38,569 bases of DNA from Methanobacteriota archaeon (GCA_016841625.1 JAENYU010000024.1:1-38569); one strand, 5' to 3'. Numbered from the stretch's first letter, positions 9,774 through 18,099 are shown. The notes: a model not told the origin generated them from the sequence alone. A program made the numbers and translations.

Positions 9774-10376
9774 ATGGTTCAATTGAAAAAAATTAGCCAA
9801 AGTAAAAAAGAACACTTGACAAGCTGGAAACGACTCATGAAAACCGAGAAACTATCAAGAAATTTGAACACAGCTTGAAAATGGATAGACAGAAAACAGC
9901 TACTGTAACTAATTATTTAGAATTTGATTATTTCATCGCGCAAACGATCCAGAAGGATTTCTCAGAAATTGGAGAAGATGATATTTACGACCTCCATGAT
10001 GCTCTGGAGAGTCATGTGGTCGGGGGCAAAGAGAAAAACATGCGCCCTAAGGCGATATTCTGATCCCAAATATAGTTTCATAGGGAAACTTAAAGAAAAT
10101 AATCCTAAAGGCTATTGCAGATATCGGATTCGTAAACGTGGAGTTGAGCTCTATCTTGAATTGAAGCATCGAATAGATCTTGGATTTGATCTGAATCGGC
10201 GCAATAGAGTTCCAAAACGCCTTAATTCATATCTTGGTATTACAAAACAGGGTTCTTTGGAGCTTGGAGTAACAGAGGCAGATCTTGGCTCTCCAGAGAT
10301 CGATTTTGATTTAGTTGAAGTTGATAGCCAAATAGCCGAAGAGTGCTCTAGTTGGGCTTTTGATAACGCTAAATAA
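9774..10376 (+). pseudogene. Frameshifted remnant of a tyrosine recombinase/integrase-like gene
   Basis: Three frames must be joined. ATG at 9774 starts MVQLKKISQSKK. A shift in the A-run near 9808 leads to a frame containing NRETIKKFEHSLKMDRQKTA and TVTNYLEFDYF, typical of the SAM-like core-binding domain of archaeal integrases. A second shift near 10045-10060 leads to a frame with GYCRYRIRKRGVELYLELKH and LGFDLNRRNRVPKRLNSYLG, ending at 10376. No R-H-R-Y catalytic domain is visible between them, so that part is probably deleted. The N-terminal assignment is from sequence feel alone. The C-terminal part is a charged, wHTH-like tail that I do not recognise with certainty. Confidence 0.5.
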
Positions 10377-10528
10377 ACATATTGATTTTAACTTTCATAG
10401 GGCAGCAGTTCCGTGGAGAAGATGGTTATATCTTTATCATGGGCGCCTGGAAGCCACTACTACCCTTTTTATAATTCGGCGCGGCTTGCTCGCCTACGTC
10501 GTGTGAAGGGGTTTTTGGGTTTTTGTAG
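10377..10528. other. Spacer with GC-rich patch between two pseudogenes
   Basis: This is about 150 bp with no gene. A GC-rich patch (near 10478-10500) stands out from AT-rich flanks, and G/T-rich sequence follows. Confidence 0.3.
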
Positions 10529-10672
10529 GAAATCAGTTTCAATATTTCTTATTCTGGGTGGAAAGAGATGGGATTCTCCAAAGGTACTCTCCATTACATG
10601 AAGAAAAACGCTGAAGCTGAGAAATCGTTTACGATGAATGCTCATGTTAGGGAAAGGTTGGAGACGTGGTAA
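10529..10672 (+). pseudogene. Probable 3' remnant of cas1
   Basis: A 47-codon frame without a start codon of its own reads EISFNISYSGWKEMGFSKG and continues TLHYMKKNAEAEKSFTMNAH, then VRERLETW and TAA. To my recognition this matches the extreme C-terminus of archaeal Cas1 (SY-W-K-GFSKGTLHYLKKNA). An in-frame TAG sits directly upstream, and no other part of Cas1, no cas2 and no repeat array is nearby. It is therefore a scrap left by deletion or by transfer. The family assignment is from memory of motif style and needs a search. Confidence 0.45.
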
Positions 10673-10687
10673 TGAGTTTTATGATAA

Positions 10688-11422
10688 TCACCCGATTATG
10701 TCTTGAATCTTTTTTACTGTTGCTTTCCGAGAGCTTGAAAGAAATTTAATATAGTCCTCTTTTTCGTCCCCATTCCAATAATCATCATATTCAAGGTCTA
10801 ATTCTTTTATTATCTTCTTTAATTTTGTTTTTGGGAGCTTATTTAACAAATCCTTTTTACTAATAGCGGATTCTGATTTAATAGACTTTTTTTTGGTCCG
10901 ATTTGTGTCACCAATAATTTCTTGAATCTTTTTTACTGTTGCTTTCCGAGAGCTTGAAAGAAATTTAATATAGTCCTCTTTTTCGTCCCCATTCCAATAA
11001 TCATCATATTCAAGGTCTAATTCTTTTATTATCTTCTTTAATTTTGTTTTTGGGAGCTTATTTAACAAATCATTTTTATTAATAGGAGTGTCAGTTTTAA
11101 GAGTACCTTTTTTTTCAGGAGTGTTTGTGGTCGAAGTACCTACATCTTTAAAATGTGTTTGTTTGTATCTCTCTATAGATATTGTTCCCATTCCCCGATT
11201 ACATGGACCACAAATTGGCCTTAAGTTGTTAATGTGGTCAGTTCCTCCTTTAGCAACTGCTTTATTGTGGCCAATTTGAAAATCAGTTATATGGATATAT
11301 CTTATCTGGCAACAGTAACATTTCCCTTCGGCTTTGTTTCCCATGTACTTTAGCCAAACAGCATCCCTTACATTTTTATCAATTTTTCTCCTTTTTGGCT
11401 TGTCATCTTCGAACCAACTCAT
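10688..11422 (-). CDS. HNH endonuclease with duplicated C-terminal module
   Basis: The N-terminal half holds an HNH nuclease: CYCC, then IGHNKAVAKGGTDHINNLRP (treble-clef histidine and asparagine), then CGPCNRG, so two Cys pairs bind a structural zinc. The C-terminal half carries two almost identical blocks of about 54 residues beginning DLLNKLPKTKLKKIIKELDL, 73 residues apart. They may be a SAP-like DNA-binding helical module, but that is a guess. I prefer the ATG at 11422 because AAGAGGG lies 6 nt upstream; an in-frame ATG at 11440 would add six residues but has no binding site. A miniature element has inserted 24 bp upstream of the chosen start. Related proteins are found in mobile elements and restriction loci. 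Confidence 0.75.
   Translation of the reverse strand: MSWFEDDKPKRRKIDKNVRDAVWLKYMGNKAEGKCYCCQIRYIHITDFQIGHNKAVAKGGTDHINNLRPICGPCNRGMGTISIERYKQTHFKDVGTSTTNTPEKKGTLKTDTPINKNDLLNKLPKTKLKKIIKELDLEYDDYWNGDEKEDYIKFLSSSRKATVKKIQEIIGDTNRTKKKSIKSESAISKKDLLNKLPKTKLKKIIKELDLEYDDYWNGDEKEDYIKFLSSSRKATVKKIQDIIG
10701..11081 (-). repeat. Intragenic direct duplication in HNH gene
   Basis: About 162 bp at 10701-10862 is repeated almost exactly at 10920-11081 (offset 219 bp, 73 codons). Near identity at DNA level points to a recent in-frame tandem duplication. Confidence 0.9.
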
Positions 11423-11445
11423 ATTATCCCTCTTATTCATTTAAT

Positions 11446-11577
11446 GGCTCTGTAGAAAACCTATCAAAATCAACATCAATCGGATAAAATGGATCGTTAA
11501 CCTCGATTTCGGAGAGTACATTTAAAATTACTGTATACTTAAAATCTCAACTAAATATCGAGGATTTCTACAGAACC
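11446..11577. mobile_element. Miniature inverted-repeat element (132 bp) with 8-bp target duplication
   Basis: The left end GGCTCTGTAGAAAACCT (11446-11462) and the right end AGGATTTCTACAGAACC (11561-11577) are inverted repeats matching at 15 of 17 positions. The flanks are identical 8-bp direct repeats CATTTAAT at 11438-11445 and 11578-11585, a clean target-site duplication. There is no room for a transposase, so it must be mobilised in trans by an insertion sequence with GGTTCTGTAGAAA-type ends; which family I cannot say. It lies between the HNH gene and its presumed promoter. Confidence 0.85.
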
Positions 11578-11585
11578 CATTTAAT

Positions 11586-11914
11586 GCAATTTGATATGGA
11601 GATCAGAATCCTAATATATTATAATAAGTTACCTTAATTAAATTTAATAAAAAAATTATTCATGAAATTATAAAATATTATTGAAATGTAACACAGCATA
11701 AAATATTATTGAAGAGTTTGGTTTTTTGACGTTACCTATATCCCCTATTTGCTATACGAGGGATGGGATTCGAACCCCCCTATCCTTCAATCAAGCTGCG
11801 ACATGTAAAGCCCTTTATGGTATCCTACAACTCACACAGAGCCTCTGTGAGGGATTAAAATGGGATTCTTGAGTATTTGGAGAAGGGAGGCTAGTCCCGA
11901 TCCGATCAGGATAT
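11586..11914. other. AT-rich intergenic region
   Basis: No gene is visible apart from the tRNA fragment. The palindrome CACAGAG-C-CTCTGTG lies near 11835-11849. Confidence 0.4.
11753..11785 (-). pseudogene. tRNA 3'-end fragment (T-arm and acceptor 3' strand)
   Basis: Reading leftwards, GGGTTCGAATCCCATCCC then TCGTA resembles the T-arm and acceptor 3' strand of the tRNA-Leu at 31075 (GGGTTCGACTCCCTTCCC, TCGCA). The T-stem is mismatched and no matching 5' acceptor strand or anticodon arm lies upstream, so it is not a functional tRNA. Integrases of archaeal elements recombine in tRNA 3' ends, so this could be an attachment-site scar. Confidence 0.45.
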
Positions 11915-12223
11915 TCAAAAAAGATCACCAGGGACTTTTCTTCTCCTTTTTCGAATAGTTTTCCAAGTATCTTTCCTTTGCTTCTTTTTGTTCTTTGCCC
12001 CTTCTTTCAGCCCATGGAATAAGCCGACTCTCTTCATTCTGGAAGGGGCTGGAGCGTGGAGAAGGCTTTTTCTCTTTCTTTGGAGGGTTAAGTGTTGTGA
12101 AGCTTTTTTGCGGCGCTCTTCGTCATAGGCAAGCTTTTCGGAGCATGAAAGCATGTGTGTTTTTACCCGCTTAAACGATTGATGGCAAAACTGACACTTT
12201 TCCATTTTATCTTTAGTTCCCAT
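11915..12223 (-). CDS. Small putative zinc-finger protein, possibly a remnant
   Basis: This 102-residue frame begins with a zinc-finger-like motif CQFCHQSFKRVKTHMLSC (C-x2-C ... H-x4-C). It continues as a very basic tail rich in lysine and arginine, consistent with nucleic-acid binding. An internal ATG at 12205 (MEKCQFC) is an equally good start. I do not recognise a named family. It sits in a decayed region next to degenerate reading frames, so it may be the surviving N-terminal piece of a longer gene. Confidence 0.4.
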   Translation of the reverse strand: MGTKDKMEKCQFCHQSFKRVKTHMLSCSEKLAYDEERRKKASQHLTLQRKRKSLLHAPAPSRMKRVGLFHGLKEGAKNKKKQRKDTWKTIRKRRRKVPGDLF

Positions 12224-12600
12224 GCAACATGTTTACTTTGTTATGTAAGACATACTTTTGCAAAAAATTTATATTAAACACGTCGTGAAGTTCTTGCATC
12301 CCAAAAGAATTCAGGTATTTAAGGTTAACTCCTAACCTTATTTCTTTGGATTGGCAAGCTTTAGAAAAGCTCGACAAACCCGTAATATCCAAAAACAACT
12401 GAGTAATATAAGTTGGAAAACAATTCATACTTTATTATAGAAACATGAAAAAGGAGCCTGTTGCCTCCCCGCAGATGGGCCTGAAATAGATGTTTCAAAG
12501 TTTTTTTACTGAATTTTGATTGTCCTTTTGCCTGAAGACCCATGATCCCCTGGCGAAAGATCAACTAGCTTTTTTGTTGAAGTTCACACCTGCTTTATTG
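12224..12600 (-). other. Degenerate leftward reading frames, no confident gene
   Basis: Two overlapping short leftward frames (about 67 codons ending at 12361 and 71 codons ending at 12213) look like pieces of one decayed gene; the first contains GLQAKGQSKFSKKTLKHLFQ. I recognise no family. TTGTTGAAGTT occurs twice near 12573-12607. Confidence 0.25.
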
Positions 12601-12732
12601 TTGAAGTTTGGACGACCTTTTTTGCGAAATTCGAGGAATGTCTCCGGAAAAATCCCGACATCCTATAAAAATTTATTATAAGTTAAATAAAATTTATAAC
12701 TTTAGATATAAATATAGGCAGATTTATGTACT

Positions 12733-12744
12733 CCATATAAAATA
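12733..12744 (+). promoter_or_regulatory. TATA box of the BrxD-helicase operon
   Basis: CCATATAAAATA lies 33-44 bp before the ATG at 12777 in otherwise AT-rich DNA, the expected archaeal spacing. GAGGG at 12767-12771 is the ribosome binding site. A second TATA-like run (GATATAAATATAGG) lies near 12705-12719. Confidence 0.55.
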
Positions 12745-12776
12745 CTTTGCTACGATAGCAGGACGCGAGGGTTTGA

Positions 12777-13619
12777 ATGGAAGATATAATCAAACAACTC
12801 GGGAGCCAGGCCACATTAGCAAAAAACATGAGGCTGGCCCTTAGAAAAATCGGCAAAGAGGAAGAGAATCCTTCCAGACGTTTGAGCATCCTGAAAGATG
12901 AAGTGAAAAAAATGGACCGGTATGTGGAAAACTGCCTGTTCGACCCAGTTTTTAAGGGCAGGATAAATTCGGAACTTGGAGCGTACAGGGCTGAGATTTC
13001 AAGTCTTGAAGCCCTCGTAAAGGCGGATTTCGGAAGAAAACTGGCTGAAAACCTGAAAGACCACGGTTTTTCCCTGGAAGGTCATTACCCCCGGCTCAAG
13101 ACTTCGTTATATACATTTGTGGTAAAACTGGATGCAAATAAGGTAGATATCTATTACGGGCCCGAATTCGAGAGGATGGACACGGTTAAAGCCAGCCCGG
13201 ACCTTACTGCGGCAAAGCTGCTGGAATGGAACGAAACCATAACCGGCAGGGAATTCGATGACGACGAGTTCCTGAACAACCTGCTGGAAGCCTACAGGAT
13301 CTGCCTGCTCCGGGAGAATAAGAATTTTGATGAGGAAATCCCGGTTTCCGAGATTATTTCTGCCTACTCTTTTGTCATTCAGGATCAAAAGTTCAGGGAG
13401 AACCCCCTGAAAAAATACTACGGGGAATACACCCGGATCATGTTCAGCTATGACCTCTCACGTTTGAAGAAGCGGAAAACGGGGGATTTCGAAATCAGGC
13501 TCATAACGGCAAGGAGAGCGGAAACAAAGCGAAAATCAACCTTCCTCTGGATCCCTCCGCGCTCCGGAAAAGGGCTTGGGGAGTCCATATCCCAGATAAA
13601 GTTCAGAGAAGTGAAGTGA
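12777..13619 (+). CDS. Unrecognised 280-aa first gene of BrxD-helicase operon
   Basis: I do not recognise this family. The first 100 residues are strongly helical and charged (LRKIGKEEENPSRRLSILKD, then KKMDRYVENC), possibly coiled-coil. A mixed alpha/beta centre follows (SLYTFVVKLDANKVDIYYGP near 110-130), then a basic C-terminus (LKKRKTGDFEIRLITARRAE). There is no signal peptide, membrane segment or nucleotide-binding motif. The ATG has GAGGG 5 nt upstream and a TATA box at about -40, so this gene opens the operon. The next gene starts 24 bp after its stop. Position suggests a dedicated partner of the two ATPases and the helicase-like protein, perhaps the specificity or adaptor subunit; that is inference only. 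Confidence 0.8.
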   Translation: MEDIIKQLGSQATLAKNMRLALRKIGKEEENPSRRLSILKDEVKKMDRYVENCLFDPVFKGRINSELGAYRAEISSLEALVKADFGRKLAENLKDHGFSLEGHYPRLKTSLYTFVVKLDANKVDIYYGPEFERMDTVKASPDLTAAKLLEWNETITGREFDDDEFLNNLLEAYRICLLRENKNFDEEIPVSEIISAYSFVIQDQKFRENPLKKYYGEYTRIMFSYDLSRLKKRKTGDFEIRLITARRAETKRKSTFLWIPPRSGKGLGESISQIKFREVK

Positions 13620-13643
13620 AATTATACTAATGGGAGAGGAAAA

Positions 13644-14888
13644 ATGTCTGGTGAAACCGAATTTGAAAATCTCGACAAAACCCTGGCAAAGCGGATAATC
13701 AACGAGGTGGGGGGGACCGGACAGCCTCCCCTGTACGGATACCAATTTTTCACGGCTGGCCTGGACAGGTACATGGAAACGATCGAAGCCGAGTACCTGA
13801 AAGACTACATAAAATACGGGGGTAGCTCCTTCAAGATGGTCGTGGGTGCCTACGGAGGGGGAAAGACTCATTTTCTATACAATGTACTCGGGAGGGCCTG
13901 GGAACACAATTACATTACTTCCTACATCGAGCTGAGTGCCAATTCCGTTCCCTTCCACAAGCTGGAAGAGGTGTACAGGGCCATTGTTTCCAACCTGATC
14001 TTTCCCCAGGAAGCAGCCGCCCTTTTGAACGATCCCGAAAAAGGAATAGAGGCGGTTTTGAGGAAGTGGTACAGGGAAACTATTGAGACTCTGCCCCTGG
14101 TCCCCCCCTACCGTCCGGGAGAAGAGGTGGAGAAGTACCTCAAGGAACTGGGCTCCTTTGAAAGCACCAGCTTCCAGAACGCGGTAAAAAAAGCTTTTAC
14201 GGCCCTTTACCAGGGCGACGAAGAACTTTTCGACCTCATCGTGCAGTGGCTGAAAGGGGAGAACCCCTCCTCAAAACTGTTAACCGATCTCCACATATAT
14301 GAGAAAATTGATCGGTCGACAGCCTTCAAAATGCTCCGCTGTCTTGTCCAGTTTCTTTTGAAAACCGGGTTTTCGGGGCTTATAGTCCTGCTGGACGAAG
14401 CGGAACAGACCCCCAGCATGAGCACAAGGGAACGCAGCACCCTCCTCCAGAACCTCAGGGAACTGGTGGACGCCTGCAGCCGGGGTGCCCTGAAAGGGAC
14501 CATGGTTTTCTATGCCGTACCTGACGAGAGTTTCCTGGAAGGCAGGACAAATGTCTACGAAGCCCTCAACCAGCGCCTCTCGACCACCTTTGAAGGAGAG
14601 ATCAACCCTACAGGGGTCAAGATCGACCTTGAAAACCTCTCAAAGGACCCCGTGGAACTCCTGGTAGAAATCGGGGCAAAACTTGCCAGGATCTATGAAA
14701 TCGCCCACGAAATGAAATTCGACGAGGCAGAACTGGAAGCCACGATCAGGGAAGTTGCCGAAAAAGCCGACCAGGAAAGCTACGGGGAAATTGCATACAA
14801 CCGTCTCTTTGTCCAGCTGATCGTCCCTTCTTTCCACGCCCTGAAGGCGAACATCGTTGAAAGTGCAAAGGAAGCGGAAAAAACCTGA
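13644..14888 (+). CDS. BrxD-like (DUF2791) P-loop ATPase
   Basis: This 414-residue protein matches the BREX-system ATP-binding family. Walker A is GAYGGGKT at 68-75 and is followed by THFLYN. ANSVPFHKLEEVYRAIVSNL at 99-118 is the family-specific block after the P-loop. Walker B is GLIVLLDEAE at 245-254, and EALNQRLSTTF at 306-316 offers a possible arginine finger or sensor 2 region. In BREX type 2, BrxD is encoded next to a BrxHI Lhr-like helicase, as here, but no PglX, PglZ or BrxC gene is present. GGGAGAGG lies just before the ATG. It is cytosolic and probably oligomeric. Intact motifs predict ATP hydrolysis. Confidence 0.85.
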   Translation: MSGETEFENLDKTLAKRIINEVGGTGQPPLYGYQFFTAGLDRYMETIEAEYLKDYIKYGGSSFKMVVGAYGGGKTHFLYNVLGRAWEHNYITSYIELSANSVPFHKLEEVYRAIVSNLIFPQEAAALLNDPEKGIEAVLRKWYRETIETLPLVPPYRPGEEVEKYLKELGSFESTSFQNAVKKAFTALYQGDEELFDLIVQWLKGENPSSKLLTDLHIYEKIDRSTAFKMLRCLVQFLLKTGFSGLIVLLDEAEQTPSMSTRERSTLLQNLRELVDACSRGALKGTMVFYAVPDESFLEGRTNVYEALNQRLSTTFEGEINPTGVKIDLENLSKDPVELLVEIGAKLARIYEIAHEMKFDEAELEATIREVAEKADQESYGEIAYNRLFVQLIVPSFHALKANIVESAKEAEKT

Positions 14889-15015
14889 CAAAACTTAAGC
14901 ATTAAAAAAATTTTAACGCATTTAACTCTTCAAATCTTTAATTTTTATTTAAATTATTAATTTTTCAAGATTGATTTCAAGATTGATTTTCAAATTACTC
15001 CCTCTGGGTGGTGCC

Positions 15016-18000
15016 ATGGCCGGAAAAAATTTTTTAGGACTTAGACTCCCTGACTTTGGGAAATTCACTGAAATTTTGAGTAAATTGAGCCGCTGGATTT
15101 TTGACGGCTCTTCGAAAACAGAAGCCGAACGGAAAACAAAAGACAGTGGGAAAGCAAAGGAAAGGCTGGAAAGCAGCAAGCCCCCTGAAAAAGCAATTGA
15201 AACAGTTGAGGTTCTGCCTTTACTCCTGCCTGAGGAAACAAGCCTTCTGGCCTCTGAAGGCAGCAGGGTGGAAAAAAGAAGCCCTCTTCCACGAGAGTCC
15301 CTTGACCTTAAAACCCTTTCCTCAATCAGTCTTCCGGATTCAATAGAAACCCCTAATTCGGAAAAAACCCCCGAGCTGGTAAAAACAGCTGATCTGGCAA
15401 AAGCAGCTGATCTGGCAAAAGCAGCTGATCTGGCAAAAGTGGCTGATCTGGCAAAAGCGGCTGATCTGGCAAAAGCGGCTGATCTGGCAAAAGTAGCTGA
15501 TCTGGCAAAAGCAGCTGATTTTACGAAAATCCCTGACTCAAAGGAAACAACAGAAGCAGCACAAATCACTACTGTGCCCGGAATCTCTGATCTGCTGAAA
15601 TTCTCAAGTCAACTGGAAAATCCCGAACCAGAAAGAATAAAGGAGCCTGTCGAGGAAAAAACCGTATTGGAGGTTCCTGCTCCGGTTGAAAGCCCGACTC
15701 CCCTAAAAATGGAGCCGATAGAAATTTCGGATATTGTGAAGATCCCTGAACTCCCGGAAGTAACACATACCGGAGAACTGATAAGTCCGCTGGAAATCCA
15801 GGGTAATTCGACAAGCTCAAACTCTGGAAAAACAGCTTATTTAACGGACTCACAAAGAACCGACTTACCAAAGCCATCACCTCTTGATGAAATTCTGAAT
15901 TTGCTGAAAACCCCTGAGCCTTTAGAGGATAAAAGGGAAGCTGAAGGTCAATCCCCGAAAGTTTCCTGCTCAGAAGAAGTATCAGACCCTTCGCAAAAGA
16001 CGGAACCTGTAGCAACTTCAGCTCCTGCGGAAACTTCGGAAGCGGGTAAAAATAAGGATTCGACAGGCAGCTCTGATTTGCTGGCTACCATAAATTCGAT
16101 TACTTCGACTGAAAAGCAGAAATACGAAAAAATTGATGAAACAGAAGAAGAAAAAGGCCACGTACCTGCCGAAATGACTCCGGGGCCAGACCTCGAACCT
16201 TTAGCACCTGAACCAGTGGAATCTGAATCTGCATTCTCTGAACCTGTTGTGTCTGAACCAGTGGAATCCGAATCTGCATTCTCTGAACCTGGTGTGCCTG
16301 AACCAGTAGAATCTGAATCTACAGCATCTGAGCCTGCTGTTCCTGCGACTCCTGTGGCTCCTGCTGAGATAAGTGCTGAAACACTCCTAAAATCAGTTGC
16401 TGAAATTACCGGAGAAGTGAACGAACTTCCAGAACTCGAAGCTCAAGAAATTGAAGCACCAGAAATTGAAGCTCAAGAAATTGAAGCTCTGGAAATCGAA
16501 GCTCCAGAAATTGAGGCTCCAGAAATTGAATCTGCAGAACTTGAGGCTCCGGAACTTGAAGTTCCAGAAATTGAAGCACCAGAAATTGAAGCTCAAGAAA
16601 TTGAAGCTCAAGAAATTGAAGCTCAAGAAATTGAAGCTCCAGAAATCGAAGCTCCAGAAATTGAAGCTCCAATATTTGAATCTCCAGTAATTGAGGCTCC
16701 GGAAATTGAAGCACCAGAAATTGAGACTCCGGAAATTGAATCTGCAGAACCTGAGGCTCTGGAACTTGAGACTCCGGAAATTGAATCTGCAGAACTTGAG
16801 GCTCCGGAAATTGAAGTTCCAGAACTTGAAGCACCAGAAATCGAAGCTCAAGAACTCGAAGTTCCGGAAATTGAAGCACCAGAAATTGAGGTTCCAGAAC
16901 TCGAACAAAATGCTGGCGAAGCTAAAGCAGAAGTTCCGGGTCCAGGAAATGGAAACGTTCCAGAGGATATCGCACCGAGAATTGCAGCCCGCAAGATAAT
17001 TGAGGCGCTCAGGCTTGGAGGTGTGCCTCCTTCCTGCATTGAACAGTATTCCGTGGGCAGGGAGAAAGAGTTCCTTGAAGCCTGTAGCTGGCTCGATTCA
17101 GAAAGAGGGGCACTGCAGGTCATAGGGGAATACGGGAGCGGAAAGACTCATTTCCTTGAGATGCTCTCGGAAACGGCGCTCAGGAAAAACTGGGGGGTTG
17201 CAAGGATCGAAATCGATGCCCAGGAGACTCCGTTCCACAAGCCTCACCAGCTGTATGAAAGCTTTGTGAACAATTTCTGTTTCAGGGAGAACGGGAATTT
17301 GATGGATTTCAGGGCATTCCTGACCCGCCTGAACGAAAGCACAGACCCTGAAGCAGAAAAGCTCCGGAGCCATCCCTACCTTGGCAAAATGCAAGAGGCC
17401 TGGCAGGAAGGGAAGAATAGGGAATGGCTATGCGAATGGATCGAAGGCAGGAGGGAAGGGCCTGCAGGTTTCCCGCTCCTCCAGAAGCACCAGACTGCGG
17501 CAAACATTTACGCCAACCTGCTCAGCGGCTTAGGCTGGGCTGCAAAGCACGTCCTGGGGCTGGAAGGAGTCTTCATCCTTTTCGACGAAGCCGAGACGGT
17601 TGACCCTTACTGGTATACGGATTACCAGTTTGACAAGGCCCTTAACACCCTCAGGGGTCTTGTCCTGCTGAGCAATTCCGACGAGTCCCTGATAGACGAT
17701 ACCCCGGACGCTGACAACCTGGGGAAGAAAAGCGGTCTGATCTACAGCAAAATGACGCGGGAGCCTGTCCCCTACCTCTGGGAGAGGGAATCTGACCTGA
17801 AACTCATCTTTTCATTCGTTCCCGAAATGCTTGAATCCATGGAAATGTTTTCAAAAATATCCTCCCTCTTTGGCTCCATGGACCGGATAGAACTCAAAAC
17901 CCTGGACGAAACGTCCCTGCAAACCCTGCTAGGGAACATAGAAAAAATCTACTCCGAAGCCTACGGTTATTCGGCTGAAAAAAGCCTTTACTCCTATCTC

Positions 18001-18099
18001 CCGCTTGACAGGCCCCGGAACTTTGTCAAGGCTGCGGTGGAAGGGCTGGACCTCATGCGCTACCGCCCGGACAGCGGTTCCGATGGGATATTCAAATGA
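15016..18099 (+). CDS. Second BrxD-like ATPase with long repetitive N-terminal extension
   Basis: This protein has about 1,027 residues, more than twice the usual family length. Residues 653-1027 form a DUF2791-type ATPase: Walker A GEYGSGKT at 704-711, DAQETPFHKPHQLYESFVNN soon after (equivalent to the PFHK block of the preceding gene), and Walker B GVFILFDEAE at 851-860. The N-terminal 650 residues are low complexity: ADLAKA hexapeptide repeats near 125-172, Pro/Glu/Ser-rich stretches, and about 32 acidic pentapeptides EIEAP/EIEAQ near 472-632. I chose the ATG at 15016 because GGGTGGTG precedes it; an in-frame TTG at 14971 lacks a binding site. The paralogous ATPase ends 127 bp upstream. 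The extension is probably a flexible acidic tether; the domain itself looks active. Confidence 0.8.
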   Translation: MAGKNFLGLRLPDFGKFTEILSKLSRWIFDGSSKTEAERKTKDSGKAKERLESSKPPEKAIETVEVLPLLLPEETSLLASEGSRVEKRSPLPRESLDLKTLSSISLPDSIETPNSEKTPELVKTADLAKAADLAKAADLAKVADLAKAADLAKAADLAKVADLAKAADFTKIPDSKETTEAAQITTVPGISDLLKFSSQLENPEPERIKEPVEEKTVLEVPAPVESPTPLKMEPIEISDIVKIPELPEVTHTGELISPLEIQGNSTSSNSGKTAYLTDSQRTDLPKPSPLDEILNLLKTPEPLEDKREAEGQSPKVSCSEEVSDPSQKTEPVATSAPAETSEAGKNKDSTGSSDLLATINSITSTEKQKYEKIDETEEEKGHVPAEMTPGPDLEPLAPEPVESESAFSEPVVSEPVESESAFSEPGVPEPVESESTASEPAVPATPVAPAEISAETLLKSVAEITGEVNELPELEAQEIEAPEIEAQEIEALEIEAPEIEAPEIESAELEAPELEVPEIEAPEIEAQEIEAQEIEAQEIEAPEIEAPEIEAPIFESPVIEAPEIEAPEIETPEIESAEPEALELETPEIESAELEAPEIEVPELEAPEIEAQELEVPEIEAPEIEVPELEQNAGEAKAEVPGPGNGNVPEDIAPRIAARKIIEALRLGGVPPSCIEQYSVGREKEFLEACSWLDSERGALQVIGEYGSGKTHFLEMLSETALRKNWGVARIEIDAQETPFHKPHQLYESFVNNFCFRENGNLMDFRAFLTRLNESTDPEAEKLRSHPYLGKMQEAWQEGKNREWLCEWIEGRREGPAGFPLLQKHQTAANIYANLLSGLGWAAKHVLGLEGVFILFDEAETVDPYWYTDYQFDKALNTLRGLVLLSNSDESLIDDTPDADNLGKKSGLIYSKMTREPVPYLWERESDLKLIFSFVPEMLESMEMFSKISSLFGSMDRIELKTLDETSLQTLLGNIEKIYSEAYGYSAEKSLYSYLPLDRPRNFVKAAVEGLDLMRYRPDSGSDGIFK
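15388..15531 (+). repeat. 18-bp repeats encoding ADLAKA hexapeptides
   Basis: Seven near-identical 18-bp copies of GCTGATCTGGCAAAAGCA plus one diverged copy encode A-D-L-A-K-A/V. The charge pattern with period six residues would favour an amphipathic helix. Confidence 0.9.
16429..16911 (+). repeat. 15-bp repeats encoding acidic pentapeptides
   Basis: About 32 units of 15 bp encode E-(I/L)-E-(A/V/S)-(P/Q). Units vary at silent and replacement sites, so the array is older than the 126-bp TPR repeats. The product is extremely acidic and proline-punctuated, probably an extended rod or DNA-mimic-like linker. Confidence 0.9.

Noticed and set aside
11753-11840. Functional intron-containing tRNA on the minus strand
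   Set aside because: No 5' acceptor strand complementary to CCCTCGT is found upstream, and the T-stem is mismatched.
12608-12844. 78-codon plus-strand frame overlapping the start of the operon
   Set aside because: It covers the TATA box and overlaps the well-supported gene at 12777 in another frame; composition looks non-coding.
16393-16908. Long leftward reading frame made of F, W, N and L repeats opposite the acidic pentapeptide array
   Set aside because: It is the mirror of the EIEAP repeat coding strand; its composition is an artefact of the 15-bp repeat, with no start signal.
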